Below the pieces are notes generated by a model that saw only the letters and a list, made by a program, of their open reading frames with translations, did no database searches and was not told the DNA's origin. This document shows positions 1 to 7,017 of a stretch of 9,142 nt of DNA, piece after piece (within the stretch, counting starts at the first letter, position 1; every line of letters begins with the position of its first letter). Origin of the DNA: Bacteroidales bacterium. Lineage in GTDB: Bacteria; Bacteroidota; Bacteroidia; Bacteroidales; UBA932. Location: the NCBI GenBank assembly GCA_004556005.1, contig SFJA01000080.1, forward strand, positions 1-9,142, in the 5' to 3' direction. The position numbers and the translations under genes are program-made.

Positions 1-174
1 GTCCTTTGTGTCTCCCAGGATGACGTAAGGGTGATATACTCCTCTTGCGTAGTCAATGTCCTGTTCCAGCTTTTCGCGGGTTATCTGTGCGCCCGCGCTG
101 AAAGATAACATAAGCAGGGCTGTAGCCAGCAGCCCTGCATACAAGGTTTTCTTCATATTGTGAGTCTGTCTCAT
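1..174 (-). CDS. N-terminus of a secreted protein of unknown function (3' end cut by window)
   Basis: An ATG at 174-172 directly follows the TAA of the dehydrogenase gene, and its frame stays open for 58 codons to the window edge. The protein begins MRQTHNMKKTLYAGLLATAL and continues through LMLSFSAGAQ, which is a standard signal peptide: basic n-region, about 15 hydrophobic residues, and a likely cleavage after SAGA. There is no lipobox Cys, so it is probably exported to the periplasm or beyond rather than lipidated. The mature part visible (ITREKLEQDIDYARGVYHPY followed by VILGDTKD) is too short for me to assign to a family. A second ATG at 156-154 gives the more typical MKKTLYAG start; neither ATG has a Shine-Dalgarno sequence, so the start is undecided. 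The abutting stop and start imply co-transcription, and an export function next to sugar enzymes could mean a glycan-processing or binding protein, but this is not shown. Confidence 0.75.
   Translation of the reverse strand, partial: MRQTHNMKKTLYAGLLATALLMLSFSAGAQITREKLEQDIDYARGVYHPYVILGDTKD
114..138. repeat. Perfect 9-bp inverted repeat, potential hairpin in the signal-peptide region
   Basis: GCAGGGCTG (114-122) and CAGCCCTGC (130-138) are perfect reverse complements separated by 7 bases. In the minus-strand transcript this gives a 9-bp, GC-rich hairpin beginning about 36 bases after the ATG at 174, followed by the U-rich but interrupted sequence TTATGTTATCTTT. It could slow ribosomes or polymerase at the start of the secreted protein. 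It also overlaps codons for the Ala/Gly/Leu-rich signal-peptide core, so it may arise from amino-acid composition alone. Confidence 0.45.
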
Positions 175-1449
175 TTATGAAAGGTCATCGCTGTGGCTGA
201 GCAGGTATTTCTCAGCCTCCTCGCTCCACAATCCCTTGTGCTCCTTGCAGATGCGGTCGAGCTCGGCGTAAACCGGATTCTCCGCAGCCTTGGAAGCGAA
301 TTCGCTTATTGCGGTCAAAGGCATATTGATGTGCGTGTAGATCAGCTTCTTGCCTCCCGGAATGGACGGCAGGTTGAGTGTGGTGTCGATTACCGCATTG
401 AGTCCGCCGATGTGGGTTACCAGTCCGGCAGGGTCCATTCCCTTGCCCATCAGGTGGAGGGCCTCCTTCATATCGTCCGTGTTGCCTCCGCTCGTTCCGA
501 CGATGTGGGTGGCGGCATAATGCACGTTATAGAAGTTGAGAGGCGCCTTGAAGTCGGATTTGCCCGGGCCTGAGAAGAAGTTGAGGCAGCCGTCAAAAGC
601 GAGTATGCTGTCCGCCTGCTCGATGACTGCCGGAACCGGAGCCATAACAACCACGTCGTCGTAGCCTGTCCCGCCGCTGATACCCATCAGCAGTTCAGTT
701 GCGTTGTCCACCTTGGTGTTGACGTAGTGCAGCTCTATGCCTCTGGAAGCGGCGAATTCGACCGTGTAGAGAGATGCTGCGCGGTCAAGCCTTGCCTGGT
801 CTATGTCGGTTACCACAAAGAGCGAAGGCCTGCGGTCCTCGCGGTGGAGAACGTAGTTGATGCAGGCAAGTCCCATAGGGCCGACGCCGGCGAGCAGGGC
901 AAGCTTTCCGTTTTCCTTTATTTCCATCTTGTGGACATAGGATCCCGGAGTCGTGTGATAGTTGGCGTGCATAGCTCCCACAACGCAGCTGAGAGGCTCG
1001 CTGAGGGATGCCGGATAAAATGCCTCGCCGTGGTATGGCAGGAGGCTACCGGTTTCCATAACTTCGCGTGGGATAATGATATAGGTGGCATCACCTCCTA
1101 TGTACCGGTACGAATACCCTGGTGCGCTCAGTATGCCGACAGGGCCGCCCTCGTAATTGAGAGCCGGCTGGATGGAGAATTTGTCGCCGGGCTTGAAACT
1201 GTCTTTCCATTTCTCGCCGACCTCCACTATCTCACCGGCGAATTCGTGTCCGATGATAGTCGGGTTTTCGGCAATGTCGTTCGGAACCCTTTTGTGGTCG
1301 CTGCCCTGATGGGCGGCCTTGTATGAGGACATGCAGATGCTGTCGCTCACCACTTTTGCAAGGATCTCGTCGTCCTTTATCTGTGGAAGTTCAAACTCCT
1401 CTAGTCTGAGGTCATCTTTTCCGTATAGACGTACTGCTTTGGTTTTCAT
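175..1449 (-). CDS. Zinc-type alcohol dehydrogenase, L-sorbose-1-phosphate reductase (SorE)-like
   Basis: This 424-residue medium-chain dehydrogenase matches, from memory, the SorE-like family, whose namesake reduces L-sorbose 1-phosphate to D-glucitol 6-phosphate. Catalytic zinc ligands are visible: Cys39 (SICMSS), His68-Glu69 (IIGHEFAGEI) and Glu151 (SEPLSC). The Rossmann motif GVGPMG (188-193) is followed by VVTDID, whose acidic residue at the end of the second strand favours NAD(H), though this is only a hint. The lobe that holds a second, structural zinc through four Cys in many relatives has no Cys here (residues about 86-130), so only the catalytic zinc is expected. The leader ACTATAATCAT before the ATG has no Shine-Dalgarno sequence. 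The gene is 21 bases after the aldolase stop, and its TAA is directly followed by the next ATG. With the SrlD-like domain upstream it could complete L-sorbose 1-phosphate to fructose 6-phosphate, but another ketose or polyol phosphate is equally possible. Confidence 0.88.
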   Translation of the reverse strand: MKTKAVRLYGKDDLRLEEFELPQIKDDEILAKVVSDSICMSSYKAAHQGSDHKRVPNDIAENPTIIGHEFAGEIVEVGEKWKDSFKPGDKFSIQPALNYEGGPVGILSAPGYSYRYIGGDATYIIIPREVMETGSLLPYHGEAFYPASLSEPLSCVVGAMHANYHTTPGSYVHKMEIKENGKLALLAGVGPMGLACINYVLHREDRRPSLFVVTDIDQARLDRAASLYTVEFAASRGIELHYVNTKVDNATELLMGISGGTGYDDVVVMAPVPAVIEQADSILAFDGCLNFFSGPGKSDFKAPLNFYNVHYAATHIVGTSGGNTDDMKEALHLMGKGMDPAGLVTHIGGLNAVIDTTLNLPSIPGGKKLIYTHINMPLTAISEFASKAAENPVYAELDRICKEHKGLWSEEAEKYLLSHSDDLS

Positions 1450-1470
1450 ATGATTATAGTGTTAATTCCA

Positions 1471-3423
1471 TTATGACAGCATTACCTGCCCTCCGGTGAC
1501 CGGAATGGCCTGACCGGTTTCTCCGGTCTGTTCGATTGCGTAAAGTATGGCCCTGCATACGTCAACCGGGTTGCAGCCCTTGCGCATAGGCACCTTGCCG
1601 AGATAGTATTCCCTCACATCCTCCACGGTCTTTGCTCCCGGAACCTTGCCGGCATTAAGATACTGCACGAACAGTCCCTTTTCAGGGTCGCTCCAGAGCG
1701 GTCCGTCGAGGTAGTTGCCCGGGCATATAGCATTGACCTTGATGTTGAACGGGGCAAGTTCGAGCGCAAATGACTGGGTGAGCCCGATGCCGCCGAATTT
1801 GCTTCCTGCATAGGCATAGTTGGCCTTGCTGCCTTCCAGTCCGCTCTTCGAGTTGATCTGAATGATGTCCGCAAAGTACTCCTTGTCGTGGGCAGTCTGT
1901 ATCTTCATCACGTGGCTTGCCACCTTTGCGCAGTAGAAGAATGCGTGATAGTTGATCTTTGTTACAAAGTCGAAGGTTTCCAGACTGAGGCTTTCGAGGT
2001 CTCCGGCCCTTGCCACGCCGGCGTTGCTGACAAAGGTGTCAATGGCGCCGAATGTTATCAAGGTCTTGTGTACCAATGCTTTGATGCTCTCGATTTCGCT
2101 CACGTTCGTCTTTACGAAAATGGCCTTGTTGTTGCGCGCGATGGCGTTGAAAGAGTCGGCGGTGGCCTGTCCGGTGACTTCGTTGAGGTCGGCGACAACG
2201 ATGTTTGCGCCTTCCTTCATAAGTTCACGGGCAATTCCCTCGCCGAAGCCCTGGGCTGCGCCCGTCACTATTATCGTCTTTCCTTCGACTCTGCCGTGGG
2301 ATGAGCCTGCTGACACCTTGCGGCGGTAGTTTTCCACTTCCCAATTGTCAATGAAACTGATCCATTCCGGCTCCATCGCGTGTTCGCCTCCGAAGTGCCG
2401 GGCATATGCCGCAATCTTGACCGCGTCACAAATAACGTCCGTGATTATCTGGGCATTCTTTGCGTGGTCGCCAACCGCTACAAGCCCTATGCCTTTGACA
2501 AGCAGTACTTTAGGAGTATGGCCGCGACGGGCGGCATATTCCTCTATCTTTTCTTCCGCTTCCTTTACGAGGTCAGAGGTCTCGCCAACATAAATGTATT
2601 CGGACTTGCAATAGACTATGATGTCCGGGGTGAAAGGCGCGCTGACGGCTGCAAATGCCTGTTTGTCGGCACAGAGCGCCTCTATCAGGCTATTGTTGCT
2701 AAGCTGCAGGGTCTTGGGGCCGCGTCCGGAGCGGCTGAGAATGGAGCGTAGCGCCGGAACGACCTCGTCCGCATCCGCACTTACTTCCAGAACCTCTTCC
2801 TTGAGGCAGCCGGTCACGCCCTCAAGCCTGGCTACTATGCCGGAATAAATTTCGTCTATCCTTTCAATGCTGTCAGCCCCCACAAATACTCCGTGGTTCT
2901 GGAGGAAGATTACTTCCGGCTCGTGTCCCCGCTCTGCTTTGTAGGCTGCAATGCGGTCATATACTTTCTTGAATAGCGTGTATCCCGGGTCTGTGTATTC
3001 GATGTAGAGCGCATCCGGGAACAGTTCGGCGCATTTCTGGGCAGCCTCCACGGAACACATAAGTCCGTTTACGGCAGTAGGGTGAGTATGAACCACATAG
3101 GCTGCTCCAATGCAGTTATGCAGGGAAGTCTCCACGGACGGTCTGCGGTCTTTTGTAATGCAGGCGGCGGCAAGGTCTTCCTTGACCTGGGCTTCGCGTG
3201 TTGCGCTGTCGCTGCTGTACTGCTTTTCTCCCATAGGATTGAGCAGAGCACGGTCAAGAACGGCAAATCCGTCCTCTTCAATGGTCGCCATTGCAAATCC
3301 GCTTGCCTTTACCCATAGCCTGTCTGCGGTCTTATATGAGGTATTGCCACCTCCGGCAATCACGAAACGCGGGTCGGAACCGTATTTGCGGGAGACAGCT
3401 ACAAGAGCATCAATTTCTTTCAT
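1471..3423 (-). CDS. Class II aldolase fused to SrlD-like short-chain dehydrogenase
   Basis: This 650-residue two-domain enzyme resembles the fused rhamnulose-1-phosphate aldolase/short-chain dehydrogenase (YuxG-type) architecture. The N-terminal half (about 1-345) is a class II aldolase: phosphate-binding GGGNTS (24-29), Glu98 in SVETSLHN, and zinc-site His112, His114 (VVHTHP) and His177 (LQNHG). The C-terminal half (about 380-650) is a short-chain dehydrogenase with TGAAQGFG (387-394), SNAG (466-469), Ser525 and the Tyr538-x-x-x-Lys542 catalytic pair. The stretches INSKSG, KFGGIGLTQS, the YY-x-x-KVP-x-x-x-GC pattern (606-617) and the ending VTGGQVM closely recall sorbitol-6-phosphate dehydrogenase SrlD, as judged from memory. 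The enzyme may oxidise a polyol phosphate to a ketose phosphate and cleave a ketose phosphate to a triose phosphate and an aldehyde. It starts 5 bases after the PHP stop and ends 21 bases before the next gene. Domains are certain, the exact sugar is not. Confidence 0.9.
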   Translation of the reverse strand: MKEIDALVAVSRKYGSDPRFVIAGGGNTSYKTADRLWVKASGFAMATIEEDGFAVLDRALLNPMGEKQYSSDSATREAQVKEDLAAACITKDRRPSVETSLHNCIGAAYVVHTHPTAVNGLMCSVEAAQKCAELFPDALYIEYTDPGYTLFKKVYDRIAAYKAERGHEPEVIFLQNHGVFVGADSIERIDEIYSGIVARLEGVTGCLKEEVLEVSADADEVVPALRSILSRSGRGPKTLQLSNNSLIEALCADKQAFAAVSAPFTPDIIVYCKSEYIYVGETSDLVKEAEEKIEEYAARRGHTPKVLLVKGIGLVAVGDHAKNAQIITDVICDAVKIAAYARHFGGEHAMEPEWISFIDNWEVENYRRKVSAGSSHGRVEGKTIIVTGAAQGFGEGIARELMKEGANIVVADLNEVTGQATADSFNAIARNNKAIFVKTNVSEIESIKALVHKTLITFGAIDTFVSNAGVARAGDLESLSLETFDFVTKINYHAFFYCAKVASHVMKIQTAHDKEYFADIIQINSKSGLEGSKANYAYAGSKFGGIGLTQSFALELAPFNIKVNAICPGNYLDGPLWSDPEKGLFVQYLNAGKVPGAKTVEDVREYYLGKVPMRKGCNPVDVCRAILYAIEQTGETGQAIPVTGGQVMLS

Positions 3424-3428
3424 TTCAA

Positions 3429-4526
3429 TTAGTCAATAGCTTTGTGTATCAATATGTTTCCTTCTTCCACGCTATCGCTGCCGGCCTGATGCGCCGCAAT
3501 CCTGCAGGCGCCTTCATAATTGATAGCGCGCAGTTTCTCGCTCAGATGGTCGCAGTCGCGGGTGCGCAGCAGTATCGGCTCTAGCGCCGGAGTGTTGTGC
3601 TCGGACCCGAAGCTGACGATGAATCCTTCGTCTCTGAGGTAGCCGGCATAGCTCTCAAGCACCTTGGTGCTGTTGCGGGTAGTGATAAATTCAACCGAAC
3701 GGAATCCTCTCTTTCTGAGCGTGTCTGCAGCTTTCTGCAGGTCGCCTTCGAAGTCGGTAAAGCCGCCCTTGGCATCGTCCGCCAGGAAAGGGTAGGTCGG
3801 GAGTCCGCCCGCCGCCTCGATTATACGCTGGACGGTTTCCATCGGCAGAAATGCCTTCGGGTCCTCGGGAACAAACGCCGCGCCTCCGGCCTTGAGCAGC
3901 CTGCTGCGGATTTCGTTCTCAACCGCAGCGATGTTGCCCGGGTCGCTTTTCAGCGGCGTACCGCCGAAAATTCTCTCGTAGAACAGGCCCCTTTCGCCCT
4001 CCTCTACGTGCTCGTCGATTGCGAGCCGCAGTGCCTTTGCAAGGTGCCTTTCACGTATCGAGCCCATAGTCAAGGTGTTGCGTATCTGCGAGAAGGACAG
4101 CTGCCAGTCCACGCCGCAGGCAGTCAAATGCGCATTGAGCTTTTCGCACATATGCTCGACCTGGGCGTTGGACTCTTCGCGTACTTCGGCAAGCATACGG
4201 GCTTCCTTTCCGCTGAGTCTTACCGGATAAGCGAGTCCCTTGCCGCTGAGGTAGGTCCTGCCGGGGTTGTTGGGGTCGTTGACCCTGATTCCCGCCGCCT
4301 GGTCCTCAACATTGAGAGAAATAAATTCGATATTGAAAAGGGGGAAGAGGCGGCGTCTGCCGCACTCTTCACTCCATTCGCGATATCCGTCGAGGGAATA
4401 AAAATCGTTGATGCCTACTACCTTGACACCTTCGTTCTGAGCCATTTCAAGCGCCTGGGACACGTTGTCGAATGCGCTGAACGAGTACGGTGTATGCAGG
4501 TGGGCGTTTACATCTACAATACCCAT
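3429..4526 (-). CDS. PHP-fold protein with divergent metal site
   Basis: This protein has 365 residues from the preferred ATG; a TTG at 4553 would add nine residues (MQGPRKESS) that overlap the E1 gene. PHP proteins are metal-dependent phosphoesterases or related hydrolases. The N-terminal HxH motif is present (NAHLHTPYSFS, His9 and His11), as are the acidic residue of FNIEF (Glu67) and a later His in RERHLAKAL (His161). Other motifs are altered: the usual ITDHxT is INDFYSLDG, so His becomes Phe42; the usual AHP segment reads TYPFLADD (244-251); and the final GSDAH reads GSEHN (307-311). There is no signal peptide or membrane segment, so it is cytoplasmic. It starts one base after the E1 stop and ends five bases before the aldolase gene, so it probably acts in the same pathway, perhaps on a phosphorylated or cyclic sugar intermediate. 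That role is a guess; the fold assignment is fairly secure. Confidence 0.8.
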   Translation of the reverse strand: MGIVDVNAHLHTPYSFSAFDNVSQALEMAQNEGVKVVGINDFYSLDGYREWSEECGRRRLFPLFNIEFISLNVEDQAAGIRVNDPNNPGRTYLSGKGLAYPVRLSGKEARMLAEVREESNAQVEHMCEKLNAHLTACGVDWQLSFSQIRNTLTMGSIRERHLAKALRLAIDEHVEEGERGLFYERIFGGTPLKSDPGNIAAVENEIRSRLLKAGGAAFVPEDPKAFLPMETVQRIIEAAGGLPTYPFLADDAKGGFTDFEGDLQKAADTLRKRGFRSVEFITTRNSTKVLESYAGYLRDEGFIVSFGSEHNTPALEPILLRTRDCDHLSEKLRAINYEGACRIAAHQAGSDSVEEGNILIHKAID

Positions 4527-4527
4527 A

Positions 4528-7008
4528 CTAGATTCCTTTCTTGGCCCTTGCAATCTGCTGGGCAGCAGTCATATTGCTGACAGGGACGTAATCCTTGAGA
4601 GGAACCATCTTCTCGTTTATCGCATCGAGGAACCACTCAGGCTGAGGGAAGAATGCCTCTTCGAGCTCGTGGCAAGGGGTGATCCAGTTGCGAGAACCGA
4701 GAACAACGGGAGCTGCATCGAGATAATCGAAGCAGAAGTCGGCGATGTTGGCTGCAAGGTCGTTGAGGAAGCTTCCGCGGGCTGAAGCGTCACCTGCGAT
4801 GATGATGCGTCCGGTTTTCTTGACGCTCTCGATGACCTTGTCATAGTTGAACGGAACGAGTGAGCGGGCATCGATGACCTCGGCCTCCATTCCGTATTTC
4901 TCCTTGAGCATATCGGCTGCCTTCAGGGCACGGTAGAGGGTTGCTCCGATGGTGAGGAAGGTCACGTCCTTGCCCTCCCTCTTGACATCAGGCTCGCCGA
5001 TAGGAATCTCGTAGTATTCCTTCGGAACTCCGCCCTCGTGGAATTCCTCTCCCTTGTCGTAGATGCGCTGGCTCTCGAAGAAGATGACAGGGTCGGTTCC
5101 CTGCAATGCGCTGTTCATCAATCCCTTGGCATCGTATGGAGTTACCGGGAACACAACCTTGAGTCCAGGTATGTGGGTGCAGAGCGAAGTCCAGTCCTGA
5201 GAGTGCTGGGCGCCGTACTTGCTTCCTACTGAAACTCTTACGACTACAGGCATCTTGAGTATGTTTCCTGACATTGCCTGCCACTTAGGAAGCTGGTTGA
5301 AGATTTCGTCACCGCAGCATCCGAGGAAGTCACAGTACATGATTTCTGGGATCACCCTGCCTCCGCACATTGCGTAACCGATTGCGGTTCCGATAATTGC
5401 GGCTTCGGCGATAGGGGAGTTGAACAGCCTGTGGTAAGGGATGGCCTCGGTCAGTCCGCGATATACGGCGAATGCTCCGCCCCACTCGCGGTTCTCCTCT
5501 CCGTAGGCAACCAGGCTCGCATCCTTGTAGAAGCGGTCCACGATGGCCTCGAAGAGACCGTCCTTGATGTTGTAAACCTTCATCTTGCTGACAGGCTTGC
5601 CGTCCTTGTCGAGGTAGAACCTTTCCTTGCCCGCAATCTGCTTGACCCTAGGATTTTCCTCCAGAGGCATAAGCACGTCAGGCTTGGCGTCTGACAGCGA
5701 GTCAATGCTCTGGTTGGAGAACATCATATCGCCGAGCAACTCGTTGTCGTGTACGAGGTCCATTCTCGGTGACAGGGTCTCGTCGATGGCGAGCTTGTAC
5801 ATCTCGTACATAAGGTCCTTGACGGATTTCTGTATCGAATCGAGTTCTTCCTGACTTGCAACGCCGGCTTCCACGAGCCTGTTGCCGTAGGCGACGATGC
5901 AATCCTCCTTGAGCCAGGCCTCGATCTCCTCCTTTGTGCGGTATGAAGACTGGTCGCTTGGGGAATGTCCGCTGTATCTGTAGGTTACGACGTCAAGCAG
6001 GGCCGGTCCCAGTTTCTGTTCGAGCAGGGCCTTCTTGCGGCGGAATGCGTCGATGACAGCGAGCGGGTTGTATCCGTCCACGCGCTCTGCGTGCCATGCG
6101 TCAGGTTTGAATCCGGCTCCTATGCGAGCAGGATAGGTGTATCCCATGGTTTCACCGCGTGTCTGTCCGCCCATTGCATACTGGTTGTCCATCACGTTGA
6201 TGAGCACAGGCAGGCCGCCCTTCATATCGCCTTCCCAGAGGGTGTTGAACTGGTCCATCGATGCGAAGGTCATACCCTCGAGCACCGGTCCGCGCGCCAT
6301 TGCGCCGTCGCCGAGGTTGGCGACCACGATACCCTTCTTGCGGTTTACCTTCTTATATAGAGCCGCTCCTACCGCGATGCTTCCCGAACCGCCCACGATG
6401 GCGTTGTTAGGATAGATGCCGAACGGAGTGAAGAAGGTGTGCATCGATCCGCCGAGACCCTTGTTGAATCCGGTGGTGCGGGCGAATATCTCCGCCATTG
6501 CTCCGTAGAGCAGGAACCTCATACCGAGTTCCTTGGTGCTTCCCTTGAAGTCCTTTCCGGCCACGGCCACGGTTGCTCCGTCCCAGAATTCGTCCATAAT
6601 CTTCCTAAGCTCCTCTTCCGGGAGGATCTCGATGCTGCGCAGTCCCTTCGCGAGGATTTCGCCGTGGGAACGGTGGCTTCCGAAGATAAAGTCGTCTGTA
6701 TCAAGGGCGTATGCCATTCCGACAGCGGCCGCTTCCTGACCTGCGGAAAGGTGGGCCGGGCCCGGGTTGTTGTATGAAGTACCGTTGTATCCTCCGGTTG
6801 TCTTGACCAGGTTGAGCATGGTCTCGAATTCGCGGATGACGAACATGTCGCGGTATATGTGCTTGAGGTCTTCGGTGCTGAAGTTGCCCTCGGCAAGCTC
6901 ATCCTTTACTGTCTTGTTGTACTGCATTACCGGGATTTCCGGGAAAGTGATCTGGTGTTCTTCCGGACGCAGTACCTTGTCCGGGTCGATGTATAATGAC
7001 TTTGGCAT
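4528..7008 (-). CDS. E1 2-oxoacid dehydrogenase, fused alpha and beta subunits (thiamine diphosphate)
   Basis: This 826-residue protein joins E1 alpha (about residues 45-410) and E1 beta (about 475-805), which are separate chains in many bacteria. It should decarboxylate or cleave a 2-oxo substrate and load the acyl group onto lipoyl-E2. In the alpha half, GSHRSHGEILAKG (110-122) resembles the active-site His loop, GDG (233-235) with Asn275 and Tyr277 forms the Mg-thiamine site, and the loop YRYSGHSPSD plus YRTKEE (343-361) is classical. In the beta half, Glu535 in SPIAEAAIIG matches the cofactor-activating Glu and His602 in YGAQHSQDW the catalytic His. It is longer than typical fusions of about 650-700 residues because of an extra segment around 127-168, a long linker around 410-475 and a short C-terminal tail. 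It sits 9 bases after the E3 stop. Substrate could be pyruvate, another 2-oxoacid or an acetoin-like ketone; I cannot decide which. Confidence 0.95.
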   Translation of the reverse strand: MPKSLYIDPDKVLRPEEHQITFPEIPVMQYNKTVKDELAEGNFSTEDLKHIYRDMFVIREFETMLNLVKTTGGYNGTSYNNPGPAHLSAGQEAAAVGMAYALDTDDFIFGSHRSHGEILAKGLRSIEILPEEELRKIMDEFWDGATVAVAGKDFKGSTKELGMRFLLYGAMAEIFARTTGFNKGLGGSMHTFFTPFGIYPNNAIVGGSGSIAVGAALYKKVNRKKGIVVANLGDGAMARGPVLEGMTFASMDQFNTLWEGDMKGGLPVLINVMDNQYAMGGQTRGETMGYTYPARIGAGFKPDAWHAERVDGYNPLAVIDAFRRKKALLEQKLGPALLDVVTYRYSGHSPSDQSSYRTKEEIEAWLKEDCIVAYGNRLVEAGVASQEELDSIQKSVKDLMYEMYKLAIDETLSPRMDLVHDNELLGDMMFSNQSIDSLSDAKPDVLMPLEENPRVKQIAGKERFYLDKDGKPVSKMKVYNIKDGLFEAIVDRFYKDASLVAYGEENREWGGAFAVYRGLTEAIPYHRLFNSPIAEAAIIGTAIGYAMCGGRVIPEIMYCDFLGCCGDEIFNQLPKWQAMSGNILKMPVVVRVSVGSKYGAQHSQDWTSLCTHIPGLKVVFPVTPYDAKGLMNSALQGTDPVIFFESQRIYDKGEEFHEGGVPKEYYEIPIGEPDVKREGKDVTFLTIGATLYRALKAADMLKEKYGMEAEVIDARSLVPFNYDKVIESVKKTGRIIIAGDASARGSFLNDLAANIADFCFDYLDAAPVVLGSRNWITPCHELEEAFFPQPEWFLDAINEKMVPLKDYVPVSNMTAAQQIARAKKGI
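4534..4540 (-). promoter_or_regulatory. Ribosome binding site for the PHP gene
   Basis: The minus strand reads GAAAGGA, then 7 bases, then ATG at 4526-4524. It lies inside the last codons of the E1 gene, whose TAG stop (4530-4528) is one base before that ATG. This site decides the start of the PHP protein in favour of the ATG over an upstream in-frame TTG at 4553, and suggests translational coupling between E1 and PHP. It is the only clear Shine-Dalgarno-like site I see at a junction in this operon. Confidence 0.6.
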
Positions 7009-7017
7009 AATGTGGGT

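Noticed and set aside
727..1326. Plus-strand open frame of 199 codons opposite the SorE-like gene
   Set aside because: It is a shadow of a well-supported medium-chain dehydrogenase with visible zinc ligands and a Rossmann motif.
1450..1470. Promoter or terminator in the 21-base gap between the aldolase and dehydrogenase genes
   Set aside because: The gap is A/T-rich but too short, with no convincing promoter pair and no inverted repeat.
4527..4553. TTG at 4553 as the start of the PHP protein
   Set aside because: The ATG at 4526 has a GAAAGGA box at proper spacing, sits one base after the E1 stop and places the first beta-strand and HxH at the normal distance from the N-terminus.
3597..4580. 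Plus-strand open frame of 327 codons opposite the PHP gene
   Set aside because: The minus frame has PHP motifs and operon spacing. The plus frame has no family resemblance and runs into the E1 gene on the other strand.
6184..6189. Possible loss of a thiamine-site residue in E1 (Asp-Asn instead of Asn-Asn before QYAMGG)
   Set aside because: In the known family the second Asn and the following Tyr are the metal ligands, and both are retained (Asn275, Tyr277), so the change is probably harmless.
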